DNA from: Leptolyngbyaceae cyanobacterium MO_188.B28
GTDB taxonomy: Bacteria > Cyanobacteriota > Cyanobacteriia > Phormidesmidales > Phormidesmidaceae
NCBI GenBank assembly: GCA_030065175.1
Contig: JASJDH010000009.1
Coordinates: 1 to 35,469, forward strand
Direction of reading: 5' to 3'
DNA length: 35,469 nucleotides
Notes under the pieces: model-generated
Told to the model about the DNA's origin: nothing
Databases searched by the model: none
Seen by the model: only the letters and a program-made list of their open reading frames with translations
Shown here: in pieces, positions 1 through 9,903 of the stretch
Numbering within the stretch: the stretch's first letter is position 1
How the letters are laid out: every line of letters starts with the position of its first letter
Made by a program: the position numbers and the translations under genes

Positions 1-1101
1 CAATCCCACAATTGCTAGCAGAGTGGTGTCCTGGAACAAACTAATAAACTGACCGACAATAGCCGGAATTGCAGTCTTCAACGCTTGAGGCAGGACAATC
101 AAAGCCAGTGTCAGCGGCTTATTCAAGCCCAAGGAAGCGGCTGCCTCCGATTGTCCCAGGGGAACTGCCTGTAAACCGGCCCTCACATTCTCAGCCAAAT
201 AGGCGGCGCTGAAAAGGGTCAGTCCTATTACAGCCCGAAATAACCGAGCTGGCCGCACCCCCTCTGGCAAAAACAATGGAATCATCACCTGCCCCATAAA
301 CAGAATGGAAATGAGGGGAACGCCTCGAATCAACTCGATATAAGCGGTTGATAATCCCTTGACAATGGGCAGCCGACTCCGACGTCCCAAGGCCAGAAAG
401 ACCCCTAGGGGAAAGCACATCAAAATACCGGCGATCGCCACCAATAAGGTCAGGAGCAGCCCCCCCCAGTCATTAGAGGAGACTGCTTTGAGGCCAAAAA
501 AACCACCGCCAATCAGTAACCCCGGAACCAAGGGAACATAAGGCAAAGGGACAAAGCCTGGATAAAGGGGAATAAAACTCAGCAACCAGATAAGTGAGAT
601 CCACTTGCCTACGCCCGGCAATTTTTGCCCTAACTGACGCCCCGCCCAGGCCATGCCCACGACCAAAGCGACCATGATCAGCAACTTGGGACTGTTAGGC
701 CGAGTTAGGGGAAATAGGATAACCGCGACGCAGATGACGCCAACGCCAATCAAAACATATCGATTAAACAGAGTAACGAAATTTCTGCCGATGACGCCCC
801 AGGATAGACCCGCCATCACACAGATAAAGCCCAATAGAATCCAAACCCGCCAGTAGAGGTCCGCAGGATACAGGCCAGTCATAAACAGACCCAAATTTGC
901 CGGCACAACTCTCCACTGGGCTGTCGTCAATGCCCAAGAGACCAGCCCTTTGGCGGCGAACAGGAGAATTGCGGCGACAATGACCGTTAGCAGGCTGTTG
1001 AACCAATCACTGAACAGATTTTTTCGCATCCAAGCGATGGGCCCAACTTGAGCGACCGGCGGCGGAGTTTCCGCAGAAGCGGGCGGCGTAGTTATCGTCA
1101 T
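1..1101 (-). CDS. natH: Amino-acid ABC transporter permease (NatH/BztC/AapM-like), 3' end truncated by window edge
   Basis: My own translation from ATG at 1101 on the minus strand stays open to position 1 (MTITTPPASAETPPPVAQVGPIAWMRKNLFSDWFNSLLTVIVAAILLF...). It has many TM segments and the EAA-like stretch ENVRAGLQAVPLGQSEAAASLGLNKPLTLALIVLPQALKTAIPAI. Starts 6 nt after the stop of the upstream permease. Not in the ORF track because it has no stop in the window. Confidence 0.88.
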   Translation of the reverse strand, partial: MTITTPPASAETPPPVAQVGPIAWMRKNLFSDWFNSLLTVIVAAILLFAAKGLVSWALTTAQWRVVPANLGLFMTGLYPADLYWRVWILLGFICVMAGLSWGVIGRNFVTLFNRYVLIGVGVICVAVILFPLTRPNSPKLLIMVALVVGMAWAGRQLGQKLPGVGKWISLIWLLSFIPLYPGFVPLPYVPLVPGLLIGGGFFGLKAVSSNDWGGLLLTLLVAIAGILMCFPLGVFLALGRRSRLPIVKGLSTAYIELIRGVPLISILFMGQVMIPLFLPEGVRPARLFRAVIGLTLFSAAYLAENVRAGLQAVPLGQSEAAASLGLNKPLTLALIVLPQALKTAIPAIVGQFISLFQDTTLLAIVGL

Positions 1102-1107
1102 GGCTGC

Positions 1108-2286
1108 TTAGCGCTCCTTGAACTGAACAGCTTGATTGAGTTGGTTCATGCCTAAAGAAATGAGCAGATTAATTGTCAGATACGTCGCCATTAATATTAG
1201 AAACACCTCAACCGGACGACCGGTTGGACTATAGGTAGTGGTGGCGACAGAATAGAGCTCAGGAAAGCCAATGGCGAACGCTAGGCTGGTGTTCTTAGCC
1301 AGGTTCATGAATTCACTATTCAGTGGCGGGATAATCACCCGTAAGGCTTGGGGAAAAACCACCAGCCGCATCACGACATTAGGGGCGAGTCCTAGGGAAC
1401 GGGCGGCCTCCCACTGCCCCAGAGAAACGGACTGAATTCCCGCCCGCACAATCTCTGCAATAAAGGCGGCGGTATAACACGTCAACCCTGTTAGGGCGGC
1501 GGCATATTCTCGGGAAAGTTTGAGCCCGCCGGTAGCGCCGCCGCCCTCTAGGCCTTGAGGCGCTTGCCAACCCAGCCCGAAGACCAAAATAATCAGGGCC
1601 GCCGCGCCAATAGCCATTAGAGCCATCCCCTGTGCTTTGCCAGAAGCGCCTTTTTCGACCATGACCTGGATTCGCCAACGCCAAATGATCAAGGCGGCAA
1701 TCCCAGCCACAATCAATACTCCTAGCGACGCCCAAGCAATCGAAGTGTTCGCTGGCCAGGGAATATAAACAGCGCGGTTATTCAGAAAAATTAGATTGGA
1801 GATGCTAAGCTGCGCTTGAGGTCTGGGAAGTAAGCCATAAATCGCGAAGTACCAGAAGAACAGTTGGAGGAGTAGCGGGGTGTTGCGAATGACTCCCACA
1901 TAAGCCCGACTGATCTTGTGCACCAGCCAATTCTGAGAAAAGCTGGCGACCCCAGCGGTAATTCCCACAATCGTCGCCCAGACAATGCCCGCCGTCATCA
2001 GGTTCAGGGTATTGAGCAAACCGACAAACAGCGCTTTGGCGTAGGAATCTTGGGGCCTATATTCAACGACGCTTTCACCAATACTGAAATTGGCCGGATT
2101 GGATAAGAAGCTAAAGCCAAACTTAATGCTTTGCCGGGCCATATTGCGGTTGAGATTACTAATCAGAAAGGCAAAGACCAAGCACACACCCATCAGGGTT
2201 AAGACCTGGAAAGCCGCTTTCCAAAAGCGATCATCCCGCAGAAGTTTACGCAGGCTGAAACCGTTGCCGCCACTCTCGCTTACCAT
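1108..2286 (-). CDS. natG: Amino-acid ABC transporter permease (NatG/BztB/AapQ-like)
   Basis: 392 aa, multiple TM segments, EAA motif EIVRAGIQSVSLGQWEAARSLGLAPNVVMRLVVFPQALRVIIPPLNSEFMNLAKNTSLA typical of His/Glu/Gln/polar amino-acid permeases. Confidence 0.9.
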   Translation of the reverse strand: MVSESGGNGFSLRKLLRDDRFWKAAFQVLTLMGVCLVFAFLISNLNRNMARQSIKFGFSFLSNPANFSIGESVVEYRPQDSYAKALFVGLLNTLNLMTAGIVWATIVGITAGVASFSQNWLVHKISRAYVGVIRNTPLLLQLFFWYFAIYGLLPRPQAQLSISNLIFLNNRAVYIPWPANTSIAWASLGVLIVAGIAALIIWRWRIQVMVEKGASGKAQGMALMAIGAAALIILVFGLGWQAPQGLEGGGATGGLKLSREYAAALTGLTCYTAAFIAEIVRAGIQSVSLGQWEAARSLGLAPNVVMRLVVFPQALRVIIPPLNSEFMNLAKNTSLAFAIGFPELYSVATTTYSPTGRPVEVFLILMATYLTINLLISLGMNQLNQAVQFKER

Positions 2287-2460
2287 TTATCTATCATCCG
2301 TTCATCAACCTCTAGCCAGCTAGCTCAATGGGAGCGAAAGAAGGGTAAAGGATTTTGCAGCTCGATAGCATCGGATTACCCTCTTACCTCCCGCCTCAAC
2401 TGAGAGGTGTCCCATCTCAGCGAAAATGCGAATGCCTCAACTAAAACCGACCCAGCCGTC

Positions 2461-3537
2461 TTAACGGAATGGCGGGGCATACATCAAGCCGCCCCGAGTC
2501 CAGAGGTCATTCAGCCCTCTTTCCAGCTTGAACTGGGAGTCTTTGCCCACATTGCGATCGAAAATCTCGCCGTAGTTGCCGACATGCGTGATAGCGCGGT
2601 ACATAAAATCATTCGGAATGCCCATATCCGCACCTAGCGTTCCTTCCCCTTCAACCCCCAAGAAACGCTTGATACTGGGATCTTTGCTAGTGGTAAACTC
2701 GTCCACATTTTCAGAGGTAATGCCAAATTCCTCGGCCTGGATCAAACCATAGGTAACCCACTTAACCACATCAAACCAAGCGGAGTCATTGTTGATGGTG
2801 ACGGGTCCCAGCGGCTCCTTAGACATGGTTACGGCCATCAAAACATGATCGCCTGGCGTGGGTAGGGTGCTGCGACGCGAAATCAGCGTTGATTTGTCAG
2901 AGGTTATCCCTTCGCAGCGGCCTTCATCATAAGCGGCGTAAGTCGCATCGCGATTCTGGTAGACGACTGGCTCAAAGCTGATGTCGAGCTTCCGCATTTG
3001 ATCGGTCAGGTTCAACTCGGTGGCCGTCCCAGATGTTACACAAATCGCCTTCCCTTCAAAATCTTCTAATTCGGTGATGCCGCTATCCTCGCGCACCATC
3101 ATCCCCATCCCATCGAAGAAAGTGGTGGGTGCAAACTCCAGACCCACTGAGGTATCCCGGGTAATGGTCCAGGTGGTGTTTCGAGAGAGCATATCAACCT
3201 CTCCCCCGGTCAACGCCGTAAAGCGCTCAGTGGTGTCAAGCCGCCGGTACTCTATTGCGTCTGGATCGTCAAACAAAGCGGCCGCCACCGCTTTACAAAC
3301 ATCCACATCCAAACCAGAATAGGCTCCGCTCTCGTCCAAAAAACTGAATCCAGGAATACTCCCCTCGACTCCACACACCAACCGCCCCCGATTCAAAACC
3401 ACTTGCAACCGGCTGCCGCCGACATTTGAGGATTGACCATCGGCGGAAGTATTAGTTGACGTTCCAGGTTCGCTACAGGCGGACAAGGGGGCAACCGCTA
3501 CCGTGAGCGCCATCAGTAGGAAACTCCAATTACGCAT
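2461..3537 (-). CDS. natF: Amino-acid ABC transporter substrate-binding lipoprotein (NatF/BztA/AapJ-like)
   Basis: ORF 2461..3567. The likely start is the internal ATG (MRNWSFLLMALTVAVAPLSACSEPG) with a lipobox-like LSAC. Contains family-typical GRLVCGVEGSIPGFSFLDESGAYSGLDVDVCKAVAAALFDD. Upstream of the two permeases on the same strand. Confidence 0.88.
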   Translation of the reverse strand: MRNWSFLLMALTVAVAPLSACSEPGTSTNTSADGQSSNVGGSRLQVVLNRGRLVCGVEGSIPGFSFLDESGAYSGLDVDVCKAVAAALFDDPDAIEYRRLDTTERFTALTGGEVDMLSRNTTWTITRDTSVGLEFAPTTFFDGMGMMVREDSGITELEDFEGKAICVTSGTATELNLTDQMRKLDISFEPVVYQNRDATYAAYDEGRCEGITSDKSTLISRRSTLPTPGDHVLMAVTMSKEPLGPVTINNDSAWFDVVKWVTYGLIQAEEFGITSENVDEFTTSKDPSIKRFLGVEGEGTLGADMGIPNDFMYRAITHVGNYGEIFDRNVGKDSQFKLERGLNDLWTRGGLMYAPPFR

Positions 3538-3952
3538 AATTAAACCTCTCTCACGTATTAAAACCACTTAGCTTTCTGCGAGTGTAACAATCGGCAGAAG
3601 ACTGCCCCGTTTTACTTGCTTAACATTCCGATGCTTTGGATTTTATTTTTGCATCAAAAACAACTTTCTCCTGGGCGGCGATCGGAACAACATAGATTTG
3701 AAGCTTCTCAGTCAAACAAAGGGGCGACAAACCCTCCATCTAGTTTTGGCGCCCCCGTTTAGGAGGCGTCTAGGATACATGGGAGTGTTTTATACATCGT
3801 TTTTTGCAGCAACGTACCGAATTTCTTTGAATATTAATGATTTAGATAGGTTGAATGATTCCACAATTGGAGCGCTGCAATGAGATAGGCTAGTTCGATA
3901 TCCAAATAATGCACTCATCTAGAGTTATCTAGCCTGAACCGTTCATAAACCC

Positions 3953-5242
3953 ATGAAGTTACTTTGCATCAGCAATGGACATGGAGAGGATGTCATTGCT
4001 GGCCGTATTCTCGACGCTATTCGACAACATCCTGCAGCGCCAGATATTTGCGCTCTTCCCATGGTGGGATCGGGGCATATCTACGCAAAGCTCGGCGTTC
4101 CGGTGATCGGCCCAACAAAAAAAATGCCCTCCGGGGGATTTATCTATATGGATAGTCGACAGCTAGCCCGGGATATTAAGGGGGGATTGCTGCAACTCAC
4201 CCTGGCGCAATTCAGGGCGGTTCGCGCTTGGGCGCGGTCCGGCGGGGCGATTTTGGCGGTGGGGGATTTAGTTCCCTTACTCTTCGCCTGGTTCAGCGGC
4301 GCTAAGTATGCTTTCGTCGGAACCGCCAAGTCTGACTATTATTTTCGAGATGAAATTGGACCGCTGCCGAAGCTATCCGGATGGCAGCGGTTGCAGAGTC
4401 GGGTCGGCTCCATTTACTATCCCTGGGAGCGATGGCTGATGTCGCGGCGACGTTGCAAAACGGTTTTTGTGAGGGATGAGCTGACAACAGAGCGCCTTCT
4501 ACGTTGGCCTATTCCGGCCATTTACGCCGGCAACCCGATGATGGATGGGTTGGCCCCCTCAGCCGCAGGCTTATCGTTATCAATTCTAGATCCCCCGGAA
4601 GAAGACGAGGAGCCTCTGACGGTGGTGCTTCTGCCCGGGTCAAGGGAACCAGAGGCGTATGAGAATTGGGAACGGATGTTGACGGTTGTCTCTGGCTTGA
4701 TTCAGACATTTCGCCAGCGTCGGGTGTTGTTATTGGCGGCGATCGCGCCCGGCCTTGATCTCAATATTTTTCAGAAACCACTGAAGAACCAGGGTTGGCT
4801 TCCCAAAACAACGGCTCAGCCCACGGATGCGGATATATCCGACGCCGTTCCGGCTCAGGCCCCTCTCAAATATCCAATTTTCACTGACCGCAACGCCACC
4901 TTGGCCCTGATTCAAGACGCCTACGCAGACTGTCTGCATCAAGCCCATTTTGCGATCGCCATGGCGGGCACCGCCACCGAACAGTTTGTCGGCTTAGGCA
5001 AACCTGCTATCACCCTAGCCGGACAAGGGCCTCAATTTACCCCCGCTTTTGCCCAAGCCCAAGCCCGACATCTGGGCTCCTCAGTTATCTTGGCGCAGCG
5101 CCCTGCGGACGTAGCGACAGCCATGGAGTCCCTTTTGGTAGACCCCGATCGCTTACAACTGATCCAAGAAAATGGTCGCCGCCGGATGGGAACCCCAGGC
5201 GCCGCTAACCGTATCGCAGACATCTTGATGGAGCGATTTTGA
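3953..5242 (+). CDS. Lipid-A-disaccharide synthase-related protein (LpxB-like glycosyltransferase homologue)
   Basis: 429 aa, N-terminus MKLLCISNGHGEDVIAGRILDAIRQ, internal VVLLPGSREPEAYENWERML and AMAGTATEQFVGLGKPAITLAGQGPQFTPAFAQAQ, characteristic of the cyanobacterial LpxB-related family. Confidence 0.8.
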   Translation: MKLLCISNGHGEDVIAGRILDAIRQHPAAPDICALPMVGSGHIYAKLGVPVIGPTKKMPSGGFIYMDSRQLARDIKGGLLQLTLAQFRAVRAWARSGGAILAVGDLVPLLFAWFSGAKYAFVGTAKSDYYFRDEIGPLPKLSGWQRLQSRVGSIYYPWERWLMSRRRCKTVFVRDELTTERLLRWPIPAIYAGNPMMDGLAPSAAGLSLSILDPPEEDEEPLTVVLLPGSREPEAYENWERMLTVVSGLIQTFRQRRVLLLAAIAPGLDLNIFQKPLKNQGWLPKTTAQPTDADISDAVPAQAPLKYPIFTDRNATLALIQDAYADCLHQAHFAIAMAGTATEQFVGLGKPAITLAGQGPQFTPAFAQAQARHLGSSVILAQRPADVATAMESLLVDPDRLQLIQENGRRRMGTPGAANRIADILMERF

Positions 5243-5454
5243 CTACTCCCTCTAGACCTATTACCCAACCCTTTTGTCAAGGATTTATCCTCTAACTTTA
5301 GAAAAGCATTACATTGCTATGTTTATTTAGTGAAGTTCCTTAGAACCCCATAAAGTTTTCGCTATTCCGCCAGAAACACTATTGAACGCCTCATCCGCAG
5401 AAGCGCCCGAGTAACTGCATCCAGAGGCGTTTTTGGTTTTAGCAACAAAGATAA

Positions 5455-5718
5455 ATGGAATTTCTGAGTCAGATCATCGTTTCAACGACGATCGCGGCAA
5501 CTATTGCAATTGGCGGTTTTCAGATCAGCGCGGAGGGACAGACATTTTGGACAATCCCGCAGTCGGACGCCATTGGATATACATGGTCTACATGGTCGAC
5601 CCAACTGGCTAAATACAGAAGCGGAAAAATTCCTGTTATTTTAACAAATCCCGATTTGGCGGTGGGACTACTCACCCTGGGGATCATTGGCGTTCGTCTA
5701 ACCCTTAAGAGAAAGTAG
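5455..5718 (+). CDS. Small hypothetical membrane protein
   Basis: 87-aa ORF with hydrophobic N-terminus and C-terminal hydrophobic segment ending LTLKRK. No family recognised. Confidence 0.45.
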   Translation: MEFLSQIIVSTTIAATIAIGGFQISAEGQTFWTIPQSDAIGYTWSTWSTQLAKYRSGKIPVILTNPDLAVGLLTLGIIGVRLTLKRK

Positions 5719-5809
5719 ACATTCACCCTAGCCGACAGAATGAGGGTGCTAACACGACACAGCAAAAAAATACTACGGGTGCATCACCGACAAAACCATT
5801 CTCTCCTGA

Positions 5810-6484
5810 TTACTCCCGCAAGACGTATCCTACCCCCCGCACAGTTTGAATCAGCCGTTTTTCGCCTTCCGCCTCTAATTTTAAGCGGAGGTAGCGGATA
5901 TAAACTTCAATGATATTGGAATCGCCCATGAAGTCGTATCCCCAAACTTCTTCGAGGATGCGATCGCGGGTAATCACCTGGCGAGGATGCAAGATCAAAT
6001 ATTCCAGCAGGTCAAATTCCTTAGCGGTCAGCTCAATACTGCGCTTGCCGCGAAAAACCTCTCGGGAAGACCGATTCAAGCTCAGGTCTTCGTACTGCAA
6101 AACATCAGTCTCTTGAGGCTGGGTGCGTCTTAAATGCGCCCTCACCCGGGCCAGTAACTCTTCAATGCTAAATGGCTTGACCACATAATCATCCGCCCCT
6201 GCGTCCAGGCCAGTCACCCGATCGGAAACATCATCCTTAGCGGTCATCATAATCACCGGTACTTGAGACCCGGTGGAGCGTAGCCGCCGACAGACCTCCA
6301 CCCCTGTGAGACCGGGCATTAGCCAATCCAGGATGATCAAATCAGGGTCAGAATCTCTGGCGGTCATTAACCCTGATAGCCCATCGTTCGCCACCGTGAC
6401 CTCATAGCCCTCATAGGTCAACTCCAGCTCCACAAATCGAGCCAGTTTTTCTTCGTCTTCCACTAATAGGATTTTGGCTGTCAT
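5810..6484 (-). CDS. OmpR/PhoB-family two-component response regulator
   Basis: REC domain (ILLVEDEEKLARFVE, DLIILDWLMPG, VVKPFSIEEL) and winged-helix output (ELTAKEFDLLEYLILHPRQVITRDRILEEVWGYDF...VRGVGYVLRE). Confidence 0.93.
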   Translation of the reverse strand: MTAKILLVEDEEKLARFVELELTYEGYEVTVANDGLSGLMTARDSDPDLIILDWLMPGLTGVEVCRRLRSTGSQVPVIMMTAKDDVSDRVTGLDAGADDYVVKPFSIEELLARVRAHLRRTQPQETDVLQYEDLSLNRSSREVFRGKRSIELTAKEFDLLEYLILHPRQVITRDRILEEVWGYDFMGDSNIIEVYIRYLRLKLEAEGEKRLIQTVRGVGYVLRE

Positions 6485-6575
6485 AGGGGATCCGTTACAC
6501 GCCTAAGCAATCGAAATCAGGGATAGCGAATTATAACGCGCCTAGCGCTCCCGATACTAGACCGCTTTATCATTT

Positions 6576-8039
6576 TTAGGGGGCTCCAGTAGTTTGCAAA
6601 ACCGGCAGCATCACGGTAAAAACACTGCCTTCTCCTAACTTAGATTGCACTTTAACTCTGCCCCCCATGCCTTCCACCAAGGTTTTCACAATGGATAGGC
6701 CCAATCCAGTTCCCCCCGTCGCCCGTGAGCGGTCTTCATCTACTCGGTAAAAGGGTTCAAAAATCACATTTTGATCGGAGAGGGGAATGCCGCGACCGCG
6801 ATCGCACACTTGAATCATCGCCCACTCTCCCTCCCGGGCCAATCGGGCTGTAATCGGCTGATCGGGTTCCGAATACTTGATGGCGTTATCCAATAGGTTA
6901 ATCAGGACTTGCTTCAGCCGATTGCGGTCCACCTGAGCTTCCACGGCATGATCGATTTGAGCCATGACGCGATCGCCGGAGTATTGGGCCATATCCATCA
7001 CCTCCAGCACTAAATCTTTGAGCATTATCGGCTCTTTCTGGAGCCAGAGGTTGCCGCTATCCGCCCGCGCCAAATCCAGCAGGTCTTGAAGCAATCGAAT
7101 AATTCTCTCGGATTCCGACGCCGCAATCTCCAAACCCTCCCGTTGGGGGTCGCTGAGATTATCGCTGCGGCGCAAGGTACTCTGCAAATAACCATGCACC
7201 AAGGTCATCGGGGTCCGCAGTTCATGGGAGACATCGCTGACAAATCGACGCTGATGCTCCCATGCCTTGGACAGGCGAGACAGCATCATATTGCAGGTCT
7301 GAGCCAATTCTTTCACCTCAGAGGGGGCCTGGTCCAACTGAAGACGCGCCTCTCCCAAATTATCGGCGGAAATATTCGCCGCCAAATGATTCATCCGACA
7401 AATAGGCTGGAGCGATCGCCGGACGTACATGGCGATGACAATGACAATCAGAAGTATCAATAAACTACTCGCGGCGGTCAGGCTGCGGTTCATCGCCCAA
7501 AAACTTTGCTGATCGGGCGTGATGTCCTCCACCACAAACACCTCTCCAATCACTTGATCGCCAATCTCCAGAGAATTGGCGCAAACCACTAAATATCGGT
7601 CTTGGATTGGGTAAATTGCGACCAAATCGGATTGTTCCAGACTCAGCAGTTGATCCGCAACGCCCTGATTCTGCCAGGACCCCATCGACAGGGTGTCAGA
7701 CTGGGCTAAAAGCCGATTTTCTGGAGACTTTACCCAAAGGATCAGGTTAGCCGTCGTACGATGGTCGATTACTCTTTGCAATGCCTCCTCCAAAGGCATT
7801 TGATCCATCAAATACAGTTCTACATCCTGATCAAACCGATCAGCAACATTGACGGTATTTTGCTTATGTCCTTCCAACAAAATCTGCTGCATCCGCCAGC
7901 TTGTCCACCCAGCAATGCCGCCAATGCCCAATACTGAAGCGAGTCCGATCCCAACTGTAAGACGAAACTGAATTGAGAATGGGTCAATGGGTTTGATCAC
8001 TGGGCCAATAGTCCGGAGGAAAGAGCGGATAAACTTCAT
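6576..8039 (-). CDS. HAMP-containing sensor histidine kinase (partner of the adjacent regulator)
   Basis: Two TM segments, H-box FVSDVSHELRTPMTLVHGYLQ, N-box VLINLLDNAIKYS, G-boxes DRGRGIPLSDQN and GGTGLGLSIVKTLVEGMGGRVKVQS. Located 91 bp upstream of the response regulator on the same strand. Confidence 0.93.
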   Translation of the reverse strand: MKFIRSFLRTIGPVIKPIDPFSIQFRLTVGIGLASVLGIGGIAGWTSWRMQQILLEGHKQNTVNVADRFDQDVELYLMDQMPLEEALQRVIDHRTTANLILWVKSPENRLLAQSDTLSMGSWQNQGVADQLLSLEQSDLVAIYPIQDRYLVVCANSLEIGDQVIGEVFVVEDITPDQQSFWAMNRSLTAASSLLILLIVIVIAMYVRRSLQPICRMNHLAANISADNLGEARLQLDQAPSEVKELAQTCNMMLSRLSKAWEHQRRFVSDVSHELRTPMTLVHGYLQSTLRRSDNLSDPQREGLEIAASESERIIRLLQDLLDLARADSGNLWLQKEPIMLKDLVLEVMDMAQYSGDRVMAQIDHAVEAQVDRNRLKQVLINLLDNAIKYSEPDQPITARLAREGEWAMIQVCDRGRGIPLSDQNVIFEPFYRVDEDRSRATGGTGLGLSIVKTLVEGMGGRVKVQSKLGEGSVFTVMLPVLQTTGAP

Positions 8040-8749
8040 GAACTACACAATCATAATCCTTAAAATTAGGCAGAAATTGACCACCGGGCAGGAATGAAGC
8101 AGACAAGAGAGAACCCTAGTCTGAATTCTCGATGCTGGCCCCTGATTTCTACCTCAGGTAAAAACTTTCCCTGCTAACCTGCGTCCGTTAAGGCGCATTT
8201 AAAGGCGTGTAATTAACCGGGGAATTTTAGGGGGAAAGGAATGGAAGCCTAAGGAATGTTTATATCACTTGCTTCTTGTCTTCTTGCTTCTAACTCCTAT
8301 CTCATTTTTCCCATGAGGATCGCCCGCCTTCAGTCCAAAACCCGCTTGAAAGTCACTTGAGTAAAGAAACTACGATCAAAATTTAACAGCTGAACCTGAG
8401 AAAACCCTGATAAATCAGCCATAACTTGCTTAAAAAAGTTGCCGATAACGTTATTCCCCTATCAACAAACACAAAACTGACTTCCAGCTGGAAATAGAAA
8501 ATTTTCCCTGACGGGGGAATACAGGAGTCAGGAGACAGAATTCAGTTCCCTACTGTTTCTGTCCTCTATCTTCTGTCTTCCTACCCCACTTGATTTTCCC
8601 GGCTTAAATTACAAGCTCCCAAACTTAATTTAGTTATCGGCCATTTCTCAGGAAAAATTCAGTAGCCCCCTCTTTAATAGACCCTATAACCCCTGGGAGA
8701 TACTATTCCATTAGACAATTACTTACGCTCCCAATCTGCAAGCAGAATT

Positions 8750-9760
8750 ATGGTTCAATCAAAAGATCTCGAAACTGTCTCAGAATCAATTACTCCGTTT
8801 AAGCAAAAATTGGGCGCGCCATTAATCAAGCATCCAATACGAGTGTTGCAGATTAATTTAGGGCGACGGTGCAATTTAACCTGCACCCACTGCCACGTCG
8901 AAGCCGGTCCTACTCGGATTGAGGAACTTTCACCCGAGGTTTGCAGCCAACTGATTGAACTCATCCAAAAATTCCCTCAAATCGAAACGGTGGATCTCAC
9001 TGGGGGGGCGCCCGAGATGAACTATGGATTCAAACCCATTGTTGAATCCGCCAGAGCTAGCGGTAAAGCGGTTATTGTCCGCTCAAACCTGACTATTTTC
9101 TTTGAACCTGGGTATGAAGATTTGCCAGAATATTTCGCCACCCAACAACTGCGGGTTGTCGCTTCGCTTCCCTGTTATTTAGAAGAAAATGTGGACACAA
9201 TGCGCGGCAAAGGGGTTTATGACGATTCAATCCGGGCGATACAGCGCTTAAATCAACTGGGTTACGGCGCCAATCCTGAGCTGCAACTAGATTTAGTCTA
9301 TAATCCCGCCGTTCCCACAACAGACTCCTTCTCCCTCACCCCCAATCAACAAACCCTAGAAAACAGCTATAAAACCTACTTGAGCGAACACTTTGGAATT
9401 GCCTTCAACAATCTATTTACTATCACTAACTTGCCCATTGGCCGCACCAAATTTCATCTAAACCACCGACATCTCCATCAGCCCTATCTTAAGTTCTTGG
9501 AATCCAATTACAACGCCAATACAGTTGAACATTTAATGTGCCGAGATCAACTCTCAGTTGATTATTTAGGCAACGTCTACGATTGTGATTTCAACCAGAT
9601 GGAAAATTTGTCGGCTAAAACGCCCGAGGGAGACAATCTGACCGTCTCCAAACTTCTCGAGGCGGGAACGCTGAATCAGATTGAGGAAATCGTGACGGCT
9701 CCATTCTGTTACGGCTGCACCGCAGGCAGCGGCTCAAGTTGCGGCGGTTCCCTGCTTTAG
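8750..9760 (+). CDS. arsS: Radical SAM protein of the ArsS (arsenosugar biosynthesis, DUF3641) type
   Basis: Radical SAM motif NLGRRCNLTCTHCHVEAGP, VDLTGGAPEMN, and Cys-rich C-terminus APFCYGCTAGSGSSCGGSLL typical of the ArsS/DUF3641 family. Confidence 0.83.
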   Translation: MVQSKDLETVSESITPFKQKLGAPLIKHPIRVLQINLGRRCNLTCTHCHVEAGPTRIEELSPEVCSQLIELIQKFPQIETVDLTGGAPEMNYGFKPIVESARASGKAVIVRSNLTIFFEPGYEDLPEYFATQQLRVVASLPCYLEENVDTMRGKGVYDDSIRAIQRLNQLGYGANPELQLDLVYNPAVPTTDSFSLTPNQQTLENSYKTYLSEHFGIAFNNLFTITNLPIGRTKFHLNHRHLHQPYLKFLESNYNANTVEHLMCRDQLSVDYLGNVYDCDFNQMENLSAKTPEGDNLTVSKLLEAGTLNQIEEIVTAPFCYGCTAGSGSSCGGSLL

Positions 9761-9863
9761 CCATAAGCGACACAAAGTATTCTTTTCCGCTCAAAATTCA
9801 ATTTCTGGATGATTGCTTACAGTTGGGTTAGCCCAACGTCAGACCAACCCAATGACCTCTGTT

Positions 9864-9895
9864 TGTTTTATCACCCTGCTGTTTTATCACCCTAC
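9864..9895. repeat. 16-bp tandem duplication (TGTTTTATCACCCTGC / TGTTTTATCACCCTAC)
   Basis: Two adjacent 16-bp copies differing by 1 nt, ending 9 bp before the ATG of TVP38 gene 1. Confidence 0.8.
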
Positions 9896-9903
9896 TGCGA
9901 ACC

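Noticed and set aside
2407-3322. Plus-strand ORFs antisense to the substrate-binding protein
   Set aside because: Antisense shadows of a clearly coding gene.
8265-8590. Degenerate GTCAGGAGACAG / CTTCTGTCTTCCTA stretches before arsS
   Set aside because: Look like common low-complexity cyanobacterial intergenic repeats; not regular enough for a CRISPR array or defined element.
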